From assembly GCF_900091605.1 (NCBI RefSeq), contig NZ_FMCQ01000006.1, forward strand, positions 233,940 to 297,939: a stretch of 64,000 bases of DNA, given 5' to 3'. Below are positions 14,924 through 22,701 of this stretch, in pieces. The stretch comes from Micromonospora tulbaghiae. GTDB lineage: Bacteria; Actinomycetota; Actinomycetes; Mycobacteriales; Micromonosporaceae. Each line of letters starts with the position of its first letter. The stretch's first letter is position 1. The translations under genes and the position numbers were made by a program. Under the pieces are notes generated by a model that did not search any database, was not told the DNA's origin, and saw only the letters and a program-made list of their open reading frames with translations.

Positions 14924-16357
14924 TCACCAGTGGCCGCCGCCCGGCGCCTCCAGGTGCACCGCCTTCACGCTGCTGAACTCGTCCAGCAGCTCCGGGCCGT
15001 ACCCGAAGCCCTGACCACTGCCCCGGCGCGGCTGGGCCGCCCCGCCGGGCGCCCCGCCGAACACCGAGTTGATCTTTACGGTGCCGACCGGCAGTTCCCG
15101 CCAGGCGCGCTGGGCGTGGCTCATCGAGCCGGTCAGCACGGTGGCGGCCAGGCCGTACGGGGAGTCGGCCGCACAGCGCAGCCCTTCGCTGAACGAGTCG
15201 ACGACCACCACCGGGGCGACCGGCCCGAACGTCTCCTCGCGGACCAGCGCCATGTCGTGGCGGCAGCCCTCGATCACCGTTGCCGGGTAGAACGCGCCGG
15301 GCCCGTCGGGCAGCACGCCGCCGGTGCGTACCCGGGCCCCGTCGGCGAGTGCGGCGGTGACCTGCCCGTGCACGTGGTCCCGGTGCCGCCGGTCGACGAG
15401 CGGCGCGAGCTGCGTGCCCGCGTCACGGCCGGGGCCCACGGTGAGCGCCTCGGCGCGCGCCACGAGCGCGTCGACGAAACCCTCGGCGACATCGCGGTGC
15501 ACGTAGATCCGCTCCACCGCCACGCAGATCTGACCGGCGTTGGCGAAGCAGCCCAGCGCCGCCTGTTCGGCCGCCCAGACCGGGTCGACGTCCGCGTCGA
15601 CCACGAGCGGGTCGCTGCCGCCGTTCTCCAGCAGCACCTTCGCCCCGGTGCGCGCGCCCGCGGCGGCGATCGCCCGGCCGGTGGCCGTGGAACCGACGTG
15701 GGCGATCACGTCCAGCTCCTGCCCGGCGAGCGCGGCGCCCACCTCGCCGCCGCCGGTGAGCAGCGACAGCACCCCGGCCGGCAACGCCGAGTCCAGCGCC
15801 CGGGCCAGCAGCCAGCCGGTCGCCGGGGTCCGCTCGCTCGGCTTGTAGACCACCACGTTGCCGGTGACCAGCGCCGCGCCGAGCAGTCCGCAGGACACCG
15901 CCACCGGGTCGTTCCACGGGGTGATCGCGGCGACCACGCCGCGCGGCTCGGGGGCCATGAAATCCAGCGCGTCGTGGCCGCCGTGCAGCGTCCGGCCGCC
16001 CCGGACCGGTGCCAGCTCGGCGTACTGTCGTAGCGTGCCGACGCCCGCCGCCACCCCGCCCCGCGCGTCGTCGAGCGGCTTGCCCATCTCCGCTGTGGTC
16101 GCCTCGGCCAGCTCCCCGGCCGCCGCCTCGACCGCGTCCGCCGCCCGGTGCAGCGCCGCGGCCCGTTCCGCGGGTGCGGTCGCCGCCCACTCCGCCGCCG
16201 CGCCCCGCGCCGCCTCCACCGCCTTGGCCACCTCGTCGGCGGTGGCCACCGGGGCCCGCGTCACCGGCGACCCGTCCGCCGGATCGTGGACGACCATCTC
16301 GCCGCCCTCGCCGCCGGCGCCCCACACTCCACCAATGAGCTGCGCAACCGTGTACAT
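14924..16357 (-). CDS. NAD(P)-dependent aldehyde dehydrogenase
   Basis: The 477-residue ALDH-superfamily enzyme has the cofactor and catalytic landmarks: TPWNDPVAVSCGLLGAAL, VVVYKPSERTP, HVGSTATGRAIA, the catalytic Cys in CFANAGQICVAVERIYVH, and EETFGPVAPVV. The general-base motif, usually E-[LIM]-G-G, reads LLENGGSDP, so the Glu is kept but Asn replaces the hydrophobic residue. It oxidises aldehydes to acids; the substrate cannot be deduced. The much longer open frame past 16357 is the antisense of the neighbouring FAD gene and is not coding. It is divergent from that gene across 72 bp. Confidence 0.9.
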   Translation of the reverse strand: MYTVAQLIGGVWGAGGEGGEMVVHDPADGSPVTRAPVATADEVAKAVEAARGAAAEWAATAPAERAAALHRAADAVEAAAGELAEATTAEMGKPLDDARGGVAAGVGTLRQYAELAPVRGGRTLHGGHDALDFMAPEPRGVVAAITPWNDPVAVSCGLLGAALVTGNVVVYKPSERTPATGWLLARALDSALPAGVLSLLTGGGEVGAALAGQELDVIAHVGSTATGRAIAAAGARTGAKVLLENGGSDPLVVDADVDPVWAAEQAALGCFANAGQICVAVERIYVHRDVAEGFVDALVARAEALTVGPGRDAGTQLAPLVDRRHRDHVHGQVTAALADGARVRTGGVLPDGPGAFYPATVIEGCRHDMALVREETFGPVAPVVVVDSFSEGLRCAADSPYGLAATVLTGSMSHAQRAWRELPVGTVKINSVFGGAPGGAAQPRRGSGQGFGYGPELLDEFSSVKAVHLEAPGGGHW

Positions 16358-16429
16358 GCGGCCGTGCTTGCCCCGGCCTGGGCGGGACAAACGCGTTTCG
16401 CCCGGTGACCGGCCGGGTAGGCGGATCCG

Positions 16430-18022
16430 ATGACCTCCACCGCAGACGCCGTCGTCATCGGGGCCGGGCACAACGGGCTGGTGGCCGCGAACCTGCTCGT
16501 GGACGCCGGCTGGGACGTCGAGGTCCTGGAGGCCACCGAGGCGCCCGGCGGAGCCGTCCGCTCCGCGTACGTGACCGCGCCGGGTTACCTCAGCGACCTC
16601 TACAGCTCCTTCTACCCGCTCGGCTACGCCTCCCCGGTGCTCGACGGGCTGGACCTGGAACGGCACGGCCTGTCCTGGACTCACGCGCCGGACGTGCTGG
16701 CGCATCTGCTCCCGGACGGGCGGGCGGCCGTGGTCAACCGCGACCTCGACGTCACCGCCGCCTCGCTGGAGGCGTTCGCGCCCGGCGACGGGGAGCGCTG
16801 GCGGCACGCGTACGCCGACTGGTGCCAGGTCGCCGAGCCGATGCTGCAGACCATCACCACCCCGTTCCCGCCGGTACGCGGCGGGCTGGGCCTGCTGCGG
16901 CAACTCCGGGTCGGCGGGGCGCTCCGGCTCGCGCGCCGCCTCGTGCTCCCGGTCCGCAAGCTCGGCGCCGAGCTGTTCGAGGGCGAGGGCGGCACGGTGC
17001 TGCTGGCCGGCTGCGCCCTGCACACCGACCTGTCCCCGGAGGAGGCCGGCTCCGGGGTGTACGGCTGGCTGCTCGCCATGCTCGGCCAGCAGGTCGGCTG
17101 GCCGGTGCCGGTCGGCGGCGCCCAGCGGATCACCGACGCGCTCGTGACCCGTCTGGTCGAGCGTGGGGGGCGGATCACGTACGGCGCCCGGGTGGAGCGG
17201 GTGCTCACCGCCCGGGGCCGGGCGATGGGCGTACGCACCGCGGGCGGCACCGACTGGCGGGCCCGGCGCGCGGTGCTCGCCGACGTGCCCGCGCCGGCGC
17301 TCTTCCTCGATCTGGTCGGCGCGGCGGCGCTGCCGCCCCGGATGGTCGAGGACCTGGCGCACTTCAAGTGGGACGGCTCCACGCTCAAGGTCGACTGGGC
17401 GCTGTCCGCGCCGGTGCCGTGGAAGAACCGCGACCTGGCCGGTGCCGGCACCGTGCACCTGGGCGCAGACCTCGACGGCCTCACCACGTACGCGGCCGAG
17501 CTGGCCCGCGGCGAGCTGCCGCGGGATCCGTTCCTGCTGGTGGGGCAGATGTCGGTGGCCGACCCGAGCCACTCACCGCCCGGCACCGAGTCGCTCTGGG
17601 CCTACACCCATCTGCCGTTCCGCCGGGACTGGCGGGCCGAGGAGGTGGCGGGGCACGTGGAGCGGATGGAGGAGGTGCTGGAGGCGGCGGCGCCCGGTTT
17701 CCGGGCGTCGATCGTCGGGCGGCACGTGGCCGGCCCGGCCGACCTGGAGGCCGCCGAACCGAGCCTGGTCGGGGGAGCGCTCGGCGGCGGCACGGCCGCG
17801 GCGTACCAGCAGTTGTTCCTGCGGCCGATCCCCGGCCTGGGCCGGGCCGACACCCCGGTGGACCGGCTCTACCTGGCCAGCGCCTCCGCGCACCCCGGCG
17901 GCGGCGTCCACGGTGCGCCGGGGGCGAACGCGGCGCGGGCCGCGCTGGCCCGCGACCGGGCCGTCACCGGCCCGGTGTACGCCCGGACGATCGCCGCCGC
18001 CCACCGCACCGTCTACCGCTGA
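16430..18022 (+). CDS. CrtI/phytoene desaturase-like FAD oxidoreductase
   Basis: The 530-residue flavoprotein has an N-terminal Rossmann fold (AVVIGAGHNGLVAANLLVDAG, read in two parts) with GGAVRSAYVTAPGYLSDLYS. Its layout matches the actinobacterial NAD(P)/FAD-dependent oxidoreductases related to CrtI and pyridine nucleotide-disulfide reductases. The C-terminus LYLASASAHPGGGVHGAPG is the FAD-binding closure of the CrtI group. No other carotenoid genes are nearby, so a carotenoid role is doubtful. It starts 72 bp from the divergent aldehyde dehydrogenase, which may share regulation. Confidence 0.85.
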   Translation: MTSTADAVVIGAGHNGLVAANLLVDAGWDVEVLEATEAPGGAVRSAYVTAPGYLSDLYSSFYPLGYASPVLDGLDLERHGLSWTHAPDVLAHLLPDGRAAVVNRDLDVTAASLEAFAPGDGERWRHAYADWCQVAEPMLQTITTPFPPVRGGLGLLRQLRVGGALRLARRLVLPVRKLGAELFEGEGGTVLLAGCALHTDLSPEEAGSGVYGWLLAMLGQQVGWPVPVGGAQRITDALVTRLVERGGRITYGARVERVLTARGRAMGVRTAGGTDWRARRAVLADVPAPALFLDLVGAAALPPRMVEDLAHFKWDGSTLKVDWALSAPVPWKNRDLAGAGTVHLGADLDGLTTYAAELARGELPRDPFLLVGQMSVADPSHSPPGTESLWAYTHLPFRRDWRAEEVAGHVERMEEVLEAAAPGFRASIVGRHVAGPADLEAAEPSLVGGALGGGTAAAYQQLFLRPIPGLGRADTPVDRLYLASASAHPGGGVHGAPGANAARAALARDRAVTGPVYARTIAAAHRTVYR

Positions 18023-18160
18023 CCCGACCGCATCTCCACCACCGCCGCTCCCGCCGAGGCTGACCGCCGCCCGCCCCAACTGTGGAACACCCGGCGACCT
18101 CGCCGACGGGCCGGACGATCCCGGCGCACGAGACAGCAGCCCACATCCCGGGAGCGCCAG

Positions 18161-18210
18161 AGATCTTGGTAGGAAAGTGCCCCCAGAGGGGCTGTTTCCT
18201 ACCAAGATCT
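18161..18210. repeat. GATC-bearing palindrome, copy 2
   Basis: Perfect 16-bp arms (AGATCTTGGTAGGAAA at 18161-18176 and its complement at 18195-18210) enclose an inner GCCCC/GGGGC hairpin at 18179-18192. It is the best-preserved member of the window's family and closely related in sequence to the element at 47963-48019. Confidence 0.85.
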
Positions 18211-18362
18211 ACGGGCTTGGCTGGGGCGAGGCGCTCGCGGTGCATCGGCTGACCGGTCGACTCCGCCGATGCGCTGATCGCCGGGCTCGCACTCGCTCGG
18301 TCGGCGGCCGTTCAGGTGGGGCACGCTCAGTGTTCGGCACCGCCCCGGCGGGATGACCGCAC

Positions 18363-18497
18363 CGCCGCCTTTGCTCTGCAGCCTGATAGGCATCGGTTAC
18401 GCGCCGTGCCAAGCGTGCGTTTGCGGCACGGCGGCGGTCCGGCGAGCGCCCCTGCTCAGAGCGGTGCTGCGCCGACGGCTGCAGAGCAAAGGCGGCG
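18363..18497. repeat. 135-bp element with 21-bp terminal inverted repeats
   Basis: Perfect 21-bp arms (CGCCGCCTTTGCTCTGCAGC plus C at 18363-18383; complement at 18477-18497) flank 93 bp. Inside is a second inverted repeat, GCCGTGCC/GGCACGGC near 18403 and 18426. No open frame of note is inside and no target duplication is visible. From memory the CTTTGCTCTGCA arm resembles a dispersed palindrome of this family. Confidence 0.75.
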
Positions 18498-18520
18498 ACG
18501 GGCGATGTGGCCGGATGAAC

Positions 18521-18561
18521 GCGCCCTCACGCGCGGTGACGGTGACGCGGCGTGAGGGCGC
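18521..18561 (-). terminator. Hairpin downstream of the mannosyltransferase gene
   Basis: Perfect 12-bp arms GCGCCCTCACGC (18521-18532) and GCGTGAGGGCGC (18550-18561) with a 17-nt loop, starting 19 nt after the stop codon at 18580 on the minus strand. Confidence 0.7.
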
Positions 18562-18579
18562 GATGAAGTGCGGGAGCGG

Positions 18580-19356
18580 TCAGGAGTCGAGGTTGCGGTG
18601 CCGGCTGCGCAGCTTGAACGGCATCAGCGCGCTCTCGATCTTCGTGGCGGTGGTCATCTTCGAGTCGCCGTCGCGGCGCTCCTCGAAGCGGATCGGCACC
18701 TCGAGGATCGTGTGGCCGAGCTTGGTGGCGAGGTAGTGCATCTCCACCTGGAAGCTGTAGCCGTTCGACTGGACCCGGTCCAGCCCGATCGCGCGCAGCG
18801 CATCGGCCTGCCAGATCTTGAACCCGGCGGTCAGGTCGCGGATGCGTACCCGCAGCAGCGTGTGCACGTAGAGGTTGGCCCAGCCGCTGAGCGCGCGCCG
18901 GTACAGCGGCCAGTTCTCGTCCAGCTCACCGCCGGGCACGTAGCGCGAGCCGATGACCACCGAAGCCTGGGTGGACAGCAGCGCGCCGAGCATCCCGGGC
19001 AGCGCCTCCGGCGGGTGCGACAGGTCGGCGTCCATCTGGGCGACGAAGTCCGCGCCGTCGTCGAGCGCCCGTCCGATGCCGTCCACGTACGCCCGGCCGA
19101 GACCCTCCTTGCCCGGGCGGTGCAGCACCGTCACCCGCTCCGGGTGCTCGATGGCCAGTTTGTCGGCGACCTCACCGGTGCCGTCCGGGGAGTTGTCGTC
19201 GGCGACCAGCACCTTCAGCCCCGGCAGCGGCAGCGCGAGGAGGCGCTCGACCAGCACCGGGAGGTTGCCCGCCTCGTTGTAGGTCGGAACGACGACGGTC
19301 AGGCGCGCATCCCCCCACGGGGAGGGTAACTGCACGGGTTCGATCATCACGGACAT
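18580..19356 (-). CDS. Polyprenol monophosphomannose synthase (GT2)
   Basis: The 258-residue GT2 enzyme lacks a membrane domain. It carries TVVVPTYNEAGNLPVLVERL, ADDNSPDGTGEVAD, QMDADLSHPPEALPGML and GSRYVPGGE, the pattern of dolichol/polyprenol-phosphate mannose synthases such as mycobacterial Ppm1. It transfers mannose from GDP-mannose to polyprenyl phosphate at the inner membrane face, giving the donor for lipoglycan extension and protein O-mannosylation. In mycobacteria the catalytic domain can be fused to an apolipoprotein acyltransferase; here it stands alone. GAGG before 19356 could also serve starts at 19350 or 19347. It fits the PIM genes at 56-58 kb functionally. Confidence 0.88.
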   Translation of the reverse strand: MSVMIEPVQLPSPWGDARLTVVVPTYNEAGNLPVLVERLLALPLPGLKVLVADDNSPDGTGEVADKLAIEHPERVTVLHRPGKEGLGRAYVDGIGRALDDGADFVAQMDADLSHPPEALPGMLGALLSTQASVVIGSRYVPGGELDENWPLYRRALSGWANLYVHTLLRVRIRDLTAGFKIWQADALRAIGLDRVQSNGYSFQVEMHYLATKLGHTILEVPIRFEERRDGDSKMTTATKIESALMPFKLRSRHRNLDS

Positions 19357-19437
19357 CCTCGGTCAGCCGACAGGTTCACCTGAGAGGGTAGCCAGTCCCT
19401 CGGGCGGCGGCCGCACAGACGCCCCGCCACCGATCGA

Positions 19438-19887
19438 TCACCGCTCCGGCTTCTGCCTCGTCGCGATGTCGGAGAGCCGGGCCAGCGTCTCCCGGTTGCG
19501 CAGATGCAGCACCAGGTCGTTGAGCTTGGTCCGGACCCATCGCAGCGGACCGGCGGCGAAGTCCTCGCCGATGGTCACCCGGGTCCGGCCGCCCTCCAGC
19601 GGTTCCAGGGCGAACGCCACGATCGCCTCGCCGGCCGGCCACAGCCCCGCGCGCAGCACCAACCGGTGGGGCGCCTGGCACTCCAGCACCGTCGACTTGT
19701 CCTGGAGCGAGAACGGCCAGGGCCCGGCCCGATGGTGCAGGTTGCTGCCGACGCGCGGCCACGTGTCGTCCACGTCCCGCACGTGCGCGGTGCCCACCAC
19801 CCAGTCGCTGTACGTCCACCCGTCCGCGAGCACCTCGAAGACCTGCTCCGGGGGCGCGTCGATCACCTTCTCCACAACCGCCATCAC
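19438..19887 (-). CDS. SRPBCC-family protein
   Basis: A 149-residue START/SRPBCC-fold protein. VEKVIDAPPEQVFEVLADGW is the family's opening strand and helix, followed by a pattern of beta strands (GSNLHHRAGPWPFSLQDKST, LVLRAGLWPAGEAIVAFAL) and a C-terminal helix (LNDLVLHLRNRETLARLSDI). The ligand is unknown. GTG and ATG codons are consecutive at 19887 and 19884, and either may start it. It is divergent from the heptose operon, whose first gene opens 86 bp away, so the shared region may contain both promoters. Confidence 0.8.
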   Translation of the reverse strand: MMAVVEKVIDAPPEQVFEVLADGWTYSDWVVGTAHVRDVDDTWPRVGSNLHHRAGPWPFSLQDKSTVLECQAPHRLVLRAGLWPAGEAIVAFALEPLEGGRTRVTIGEDFAAGPLRWVRTKLNDLVLHLRNRETLARLSDIATRQKPER

Positions 19888-19972
19888 CGAGCGGTACCCC
19901 GGTGAGGGCGGTCGCTAACGGCGGACGGGTTAGCTTCTCCGGGGCGGCGGGTATCGCCGGACCGGGCAGGTC

Positions 19973-21730
19973 GTGGCAGGGCGTGCACCGGTCGTGCGGC
20001 ACCGGCGGGGACGCCTGGCGCCGACGTCGACGTTTACTCCTCGGGGCCTCGGGAACCCGCCGCCCGTGCGACGGGACCAGGAGCGGGATCAGTGCAGGTC
20101 AGCCCGGGTTGACCCGGGTGCTGACCGGTTCCCGTCCGGCCTGTACGACGCCGTCCTGCTGGACCGGGACGGCACGCTGGTGGAGGACGTGCCGTACAAC
20201 GGCGACCCGGAGAAGGTACGACCGGTGCCCGGCGCCCGGGAGGCGCTGGACCGGTTGCGGGCCGCCGGGTTGCGACTGGCGGTGGTGACGAACCAGTCCG
20301 GTCTTGCCCGGGGCTGCTTCACGGCGCACGACCTGCGCCTTGTCAACGCCCGGGTGGAGGAGCTGCTCGGGCCCTTCGACCACTGGGCGATCTGCCCGCA
20401 CGCGGAGGCCGACGGGTGCGCCTGCCGCAAGCCCGCGCCCGGGCTGGTGCACGAAGCCGCGGCCGCGCTCGGGACCACGCCGACCCGGTGCGTACTGATC
20501 GGGGACATCGGCGCGGACACGGCAGCCGCCGCCGCGGCCGGCGCCGCAGCGATCATGGTGCCCACGCCCGCCACCCGGGCCGCCGAGGTGGCCGCCGCGC
20601 CCACCGTCGCCGCCGACCTGCCGGACGCGGTGGGCATCGTGCTGGCCCGGATGCGCCTGACGGCGGCGCCGCAGCCCGCGGGACGGTCGCGCCGGGGCAC
20701 AGTGCTGGTGGTGCGCAGCGACGCGGCGGGCGACGTGCTGGTGACCGGTCCGGGCATCCGGGCGGTCGCGGCCGGCGCGGCCCGGGTGGTGCTGCTGTGC
20801 GGGCCACGCGGCCGGGCCGCCGCCGAGCTGCTACCCGGCGTGGACGAGATCATCGAGGCACCGCTGCCGTGGATCGACGCGCCCGCCCCGCCGGTCGACC
20901 CCGGCGCCGTGCGCGCGCTGACCGACCGGCTCGCCGCGGTACGCGCCGACGAGGCGGTCGTCTTCACCTCCTTCCACCAGTCCGCCCTTCCCCTGGCCCT
21001 GCTGCTACGCCTGGCCGGCGTACACCGGATCAGCGCCATCAGCGACGACTACCCCGGCAGCCTGCTCGACGTACGCCACCGCGTCCCGGCCGGCGTACCC
21101 GAACCCGAACGCGCCCTGTCCCTCGCCGCCGCAGCCGGCTTCGCGCTGCCCGACCACGACGAACCGGCGCTGCGCATCCGCACCGACCGGCTTCCGCCGC
21201 CCGCGGCCGAGGCCGGGGCGCCCGGCTACGTGGTCCTGCACCCGGGATCCTCGGTGGAGACCCGCGCCTGCCCGGAGGAACTGGCCACCCGCGTGGTCCG
21301 CGTGCTCGGCGCCGCCGGATACCGGGTCGTGGTCACCGGCGGGCCGGACGAGCGGGAGCTGACCGCGCGCGTCGCCGCGGCCGGCGGCGTCGACCTGGGC
21401 GGGCGGACCGGGCTGGACGACCTGGCGGCGGTGATCGCCGGAGCCGGCGCGCTGGTGGTCGGCAACACCGGGCCGGCGCACCTGGCCGCGGCACTCGGTG
21501 TGCCGGTGGTGAGCCTGTTCGCCCCGACGGTGCCGTTCGGACAGTGGGGGCCGTACCGGGTGCCGACCGTACGGCTCGGTGACGCGGGTGCCGCCTGCCG
21601 GGACACCCGTGCCACCGTCTGCCCGGTTCCCGGGCACCCGTGCCTGTCAGCGGTCGAGCCGGGGCGGGTGCTGGAGGCGCTGCGGCTGATCGGCGTGCCG
21701 GCACCGGTCGCGGGCGGGGTGGCCGGATGA
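19973..21730 (+). CDS. GmhB-like heptose-bisphosphate phosphatase fused to a GT9 heptosyltransferase-like domain
   Basis: The 585-residue fusion opens the heptose operon. Residues about 56-205 are a HAD-IIIA phosphatase of the GmhB type: LLDRDGTLVEDVPYNGDP, VVTNQSGLARG, the zinc-site CPHAEADGCACRKP, and LIGDIGADTAAA. Residues about 235-575 are a GT9 domain (VVRSDAAGDVLVTGPGIRAV, VVLHPGSSVETRACP, GNTGPAHLAAALGVPVVSLF). The phosphatase should dephosphorylate heptose 1,7-bisphosphate, and GT9 enzymes move heptose from NDP-heptose. The first 55 residues are unlike any GmhB and include a GC hairpin at DNA level, so the true start may be later (for example GTG at 20066). It is coupled to the next gene by an ATGA overlap. 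Confidence 0.85.
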   Translation: MAGRAPVVRHRRGRLAPTSTFTPRGLGNPPPVRRDQERDQCRSARVDPGADRFPSGLYDAVLLDRDGTLVEDVPYNGDPEKVRPVPGAREALDRLRAAGLRLAVVTNQSGLARGCFTAHDLRLVNARVEELLGPFDHWAICPHAEADGCACRKPAPGLVHEAAAALGTTPTRCVLIGDIGADTAAAAAAGAAAIMVPTPATRAAEVAAAPTVAADLPDAVGIVLARMRLTAAPQPAGRSRRGTVLVVRSDAAGDVLVTGPGIRAVAAGAARVVLLCGPRGRAAAELLPGVDEIIEAPLPWIDAPAPPVDPGAVRALTDRLAAVRADEAVVFTSFHQSALPLALLLRLAGVHRISAISDDYPGSLLDVRHRVPAGVPEPERALSLAAAAGFALPDHDEPALRIRTDRLPPPAAEAGAPGYVVLHPGSSVETRACPEELATRVVRVLGAAGYRVVVTGGPDERELTARVAAAGGVDLGGRTGLDDLAAVIAGAGALVVGNTGPAHLAAALGVPVVSLFAPTVPFGQWGPYRVPTVRLGDAGAACRDTRATVCPVPGHPCLSAVEPGRVLEALRLIGVPAPVAGGVAG

Positions 21731-22701
21731 ACATCCTGCTGTGGCACGTCCACGGGTCGTGGACGACGTCCTTCGTGCACGGCAAGCACCGCTACCTGGT
21801 GCCGGTCACCCCTGATCGCGGCCCGTACGGGCTGGGCCGGGCCCGCACCTATCCGTGGCCGGACAGCGCCATGGAGGTCACTCCCGAGGACCTACGCCAC
21901 ACCGACGTGGACCTGGTGATCCTGCAACGCCCGGAAGAACTCGACCTGGCAGCCGAGTGGCTCGGCCGCCGACCCGGCCGCGACGTGCCGGCGATCTACG
22001 TCGAGCACAACACCCCGAAAGGCGACGTACCGAACACCCGCCACCCCATGGCCGACCGCGACGACCTGCTCCTCACCCACGTCACCGCGTTCAACGAACT
22101 GTTCTGGGACAACGGCGGCACCCGCACCACAGTCGTCGACCACGGCGTCGTACCACCGAACGTGGAGTGGACCGGGGAACTCGACCGCCTCGCCGTCGTG
22201 ATCAACGAGCCGGTACGCCGCTGGCGCGTCACCGGCACCGACCTGCTCGCCCGGTTCGCCGCGCTGGCGCCGCTGGACGTCTACGGGATGAAGGTGGACG
22301 GTCTCGCCGCCCACCTCGGCCTGCCCGAGGACCGGCTGATCAGCCACGACGACGTGCCCCAGCACGCCATGCACGCCGAACTCGCCAAACGGCGCGCGTA
22401 CCTGCACCTGTGCCGCTGGACCTCACTCGGCCTCAGCCTCATCGAGGCCATGACCATGGGCATGCCCGTGGTGGCACTGGCCACCACCGAAGCGGTGGAA
22501 GCGGTGCCGCCTGCCGCGGGCGCGCTGTCCACCCGCGTCGACACGCTCGTCGACGCCGCCCGTGGCCTGCTGGACGAACCGGAGTCCGCCCGCCGGGCGG
22601 GCGCTGTGGCCCGGGCCGCCGCCCGGGACCGCTACGGCCTGGAGCGATTCCTCGCCGACTGGGACCGGCTGCTGGAGGAGGAAGTATGCGCATCGCGATG
22701 A
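21727..22701 (+). CDS. GT4-type glycosyltransferase in the heptose operon
   Basis: The 324-residue protein begins MNILLWHVHGSWTTSFVHGK and ends in a GT-B C-domain (WTSLGLSLIEAMTMGMPVVA, LSTRVDTLVDAARGLLDEPE). The second half keeps the GT4 donor-site pattern with the E of SLIEAM, whereas the first half is not a standard GT4 N-domain and contains IYVEHNTPKGDVPN and VDHGVVPP. Donor and acceptor are unknown; given the operon an NDP-heptose donor is plausible but inferred. Its ATG overlaps the previous stop (ATGA), and its end overlaps the next gene by 16 bp. Codon choice between about 21890 and 22480 is richer in GAA, CTC and C-ending codons than the flanks. Confidence 0.8.
   Translation: MNILLWHVHGSWTTSFVHGKHRYLVPVTPDRGPYGLGRARTYPWPDSAMEVTPEDLRHTDVDLVILQRPEELDLAAEWLGRRPGRDVPAIYVEHNTPKGDVPNTRHPMADRDDLLLTHVTAFNELFWDNGGTRTTVVDHGVVPPNVEWTGELDRLAVVINEPVRRWRVTGTDLLARFAALAPLDVYGMKVDGLAAHLGLPEDRLISHDDVPQHAMHAELAKRRAYLHLCRWTSLGLSLIEAMTMGMPVVALATTEAVEAVPPAAGALSTRVDTLVDAARGLLDEPESARRAGAVARAAARDRYGLERFLADWDRLLEEEVCASR

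Larger units (their letters stand above)
18023..18579. other. 557-bp intergenic region packed with inverted repeats
   Basis: No convincing gene lies here; the open frames present are short, Arg-rich and lack ribosome-binding sites. The region holds at least four inverted repeats, annotated separately or described here: 18161-18210 (GATC palindrome), 18242-18249 with 18265-18272 (GCATCGGC/GCCGATGC), 18363-18497 (21-bp arms), and 18521-18561 (hairpin next to a stop codon). Positions 18023-18160 contain nothing I recognise. Confidence 0.7.

Noticed and set aside
14924-17572. 882-residue minus-strand open frame containing the aldehyde dehydrogenase
   Set aside because: Beyond the ATG at 16357 it is the antisense of the CrtI-like gene, with Arg/Gly/Pro-rich low-complexity sequence typical of high-GC shadow frames.
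18023-18579. Protein-coding gene in the 557-bp gap
   Set aside because: The open frames lack ribosome-binding sites, are composed of Arg/Ala/Pro-rich sequence and are interrupted by inverted repeats.
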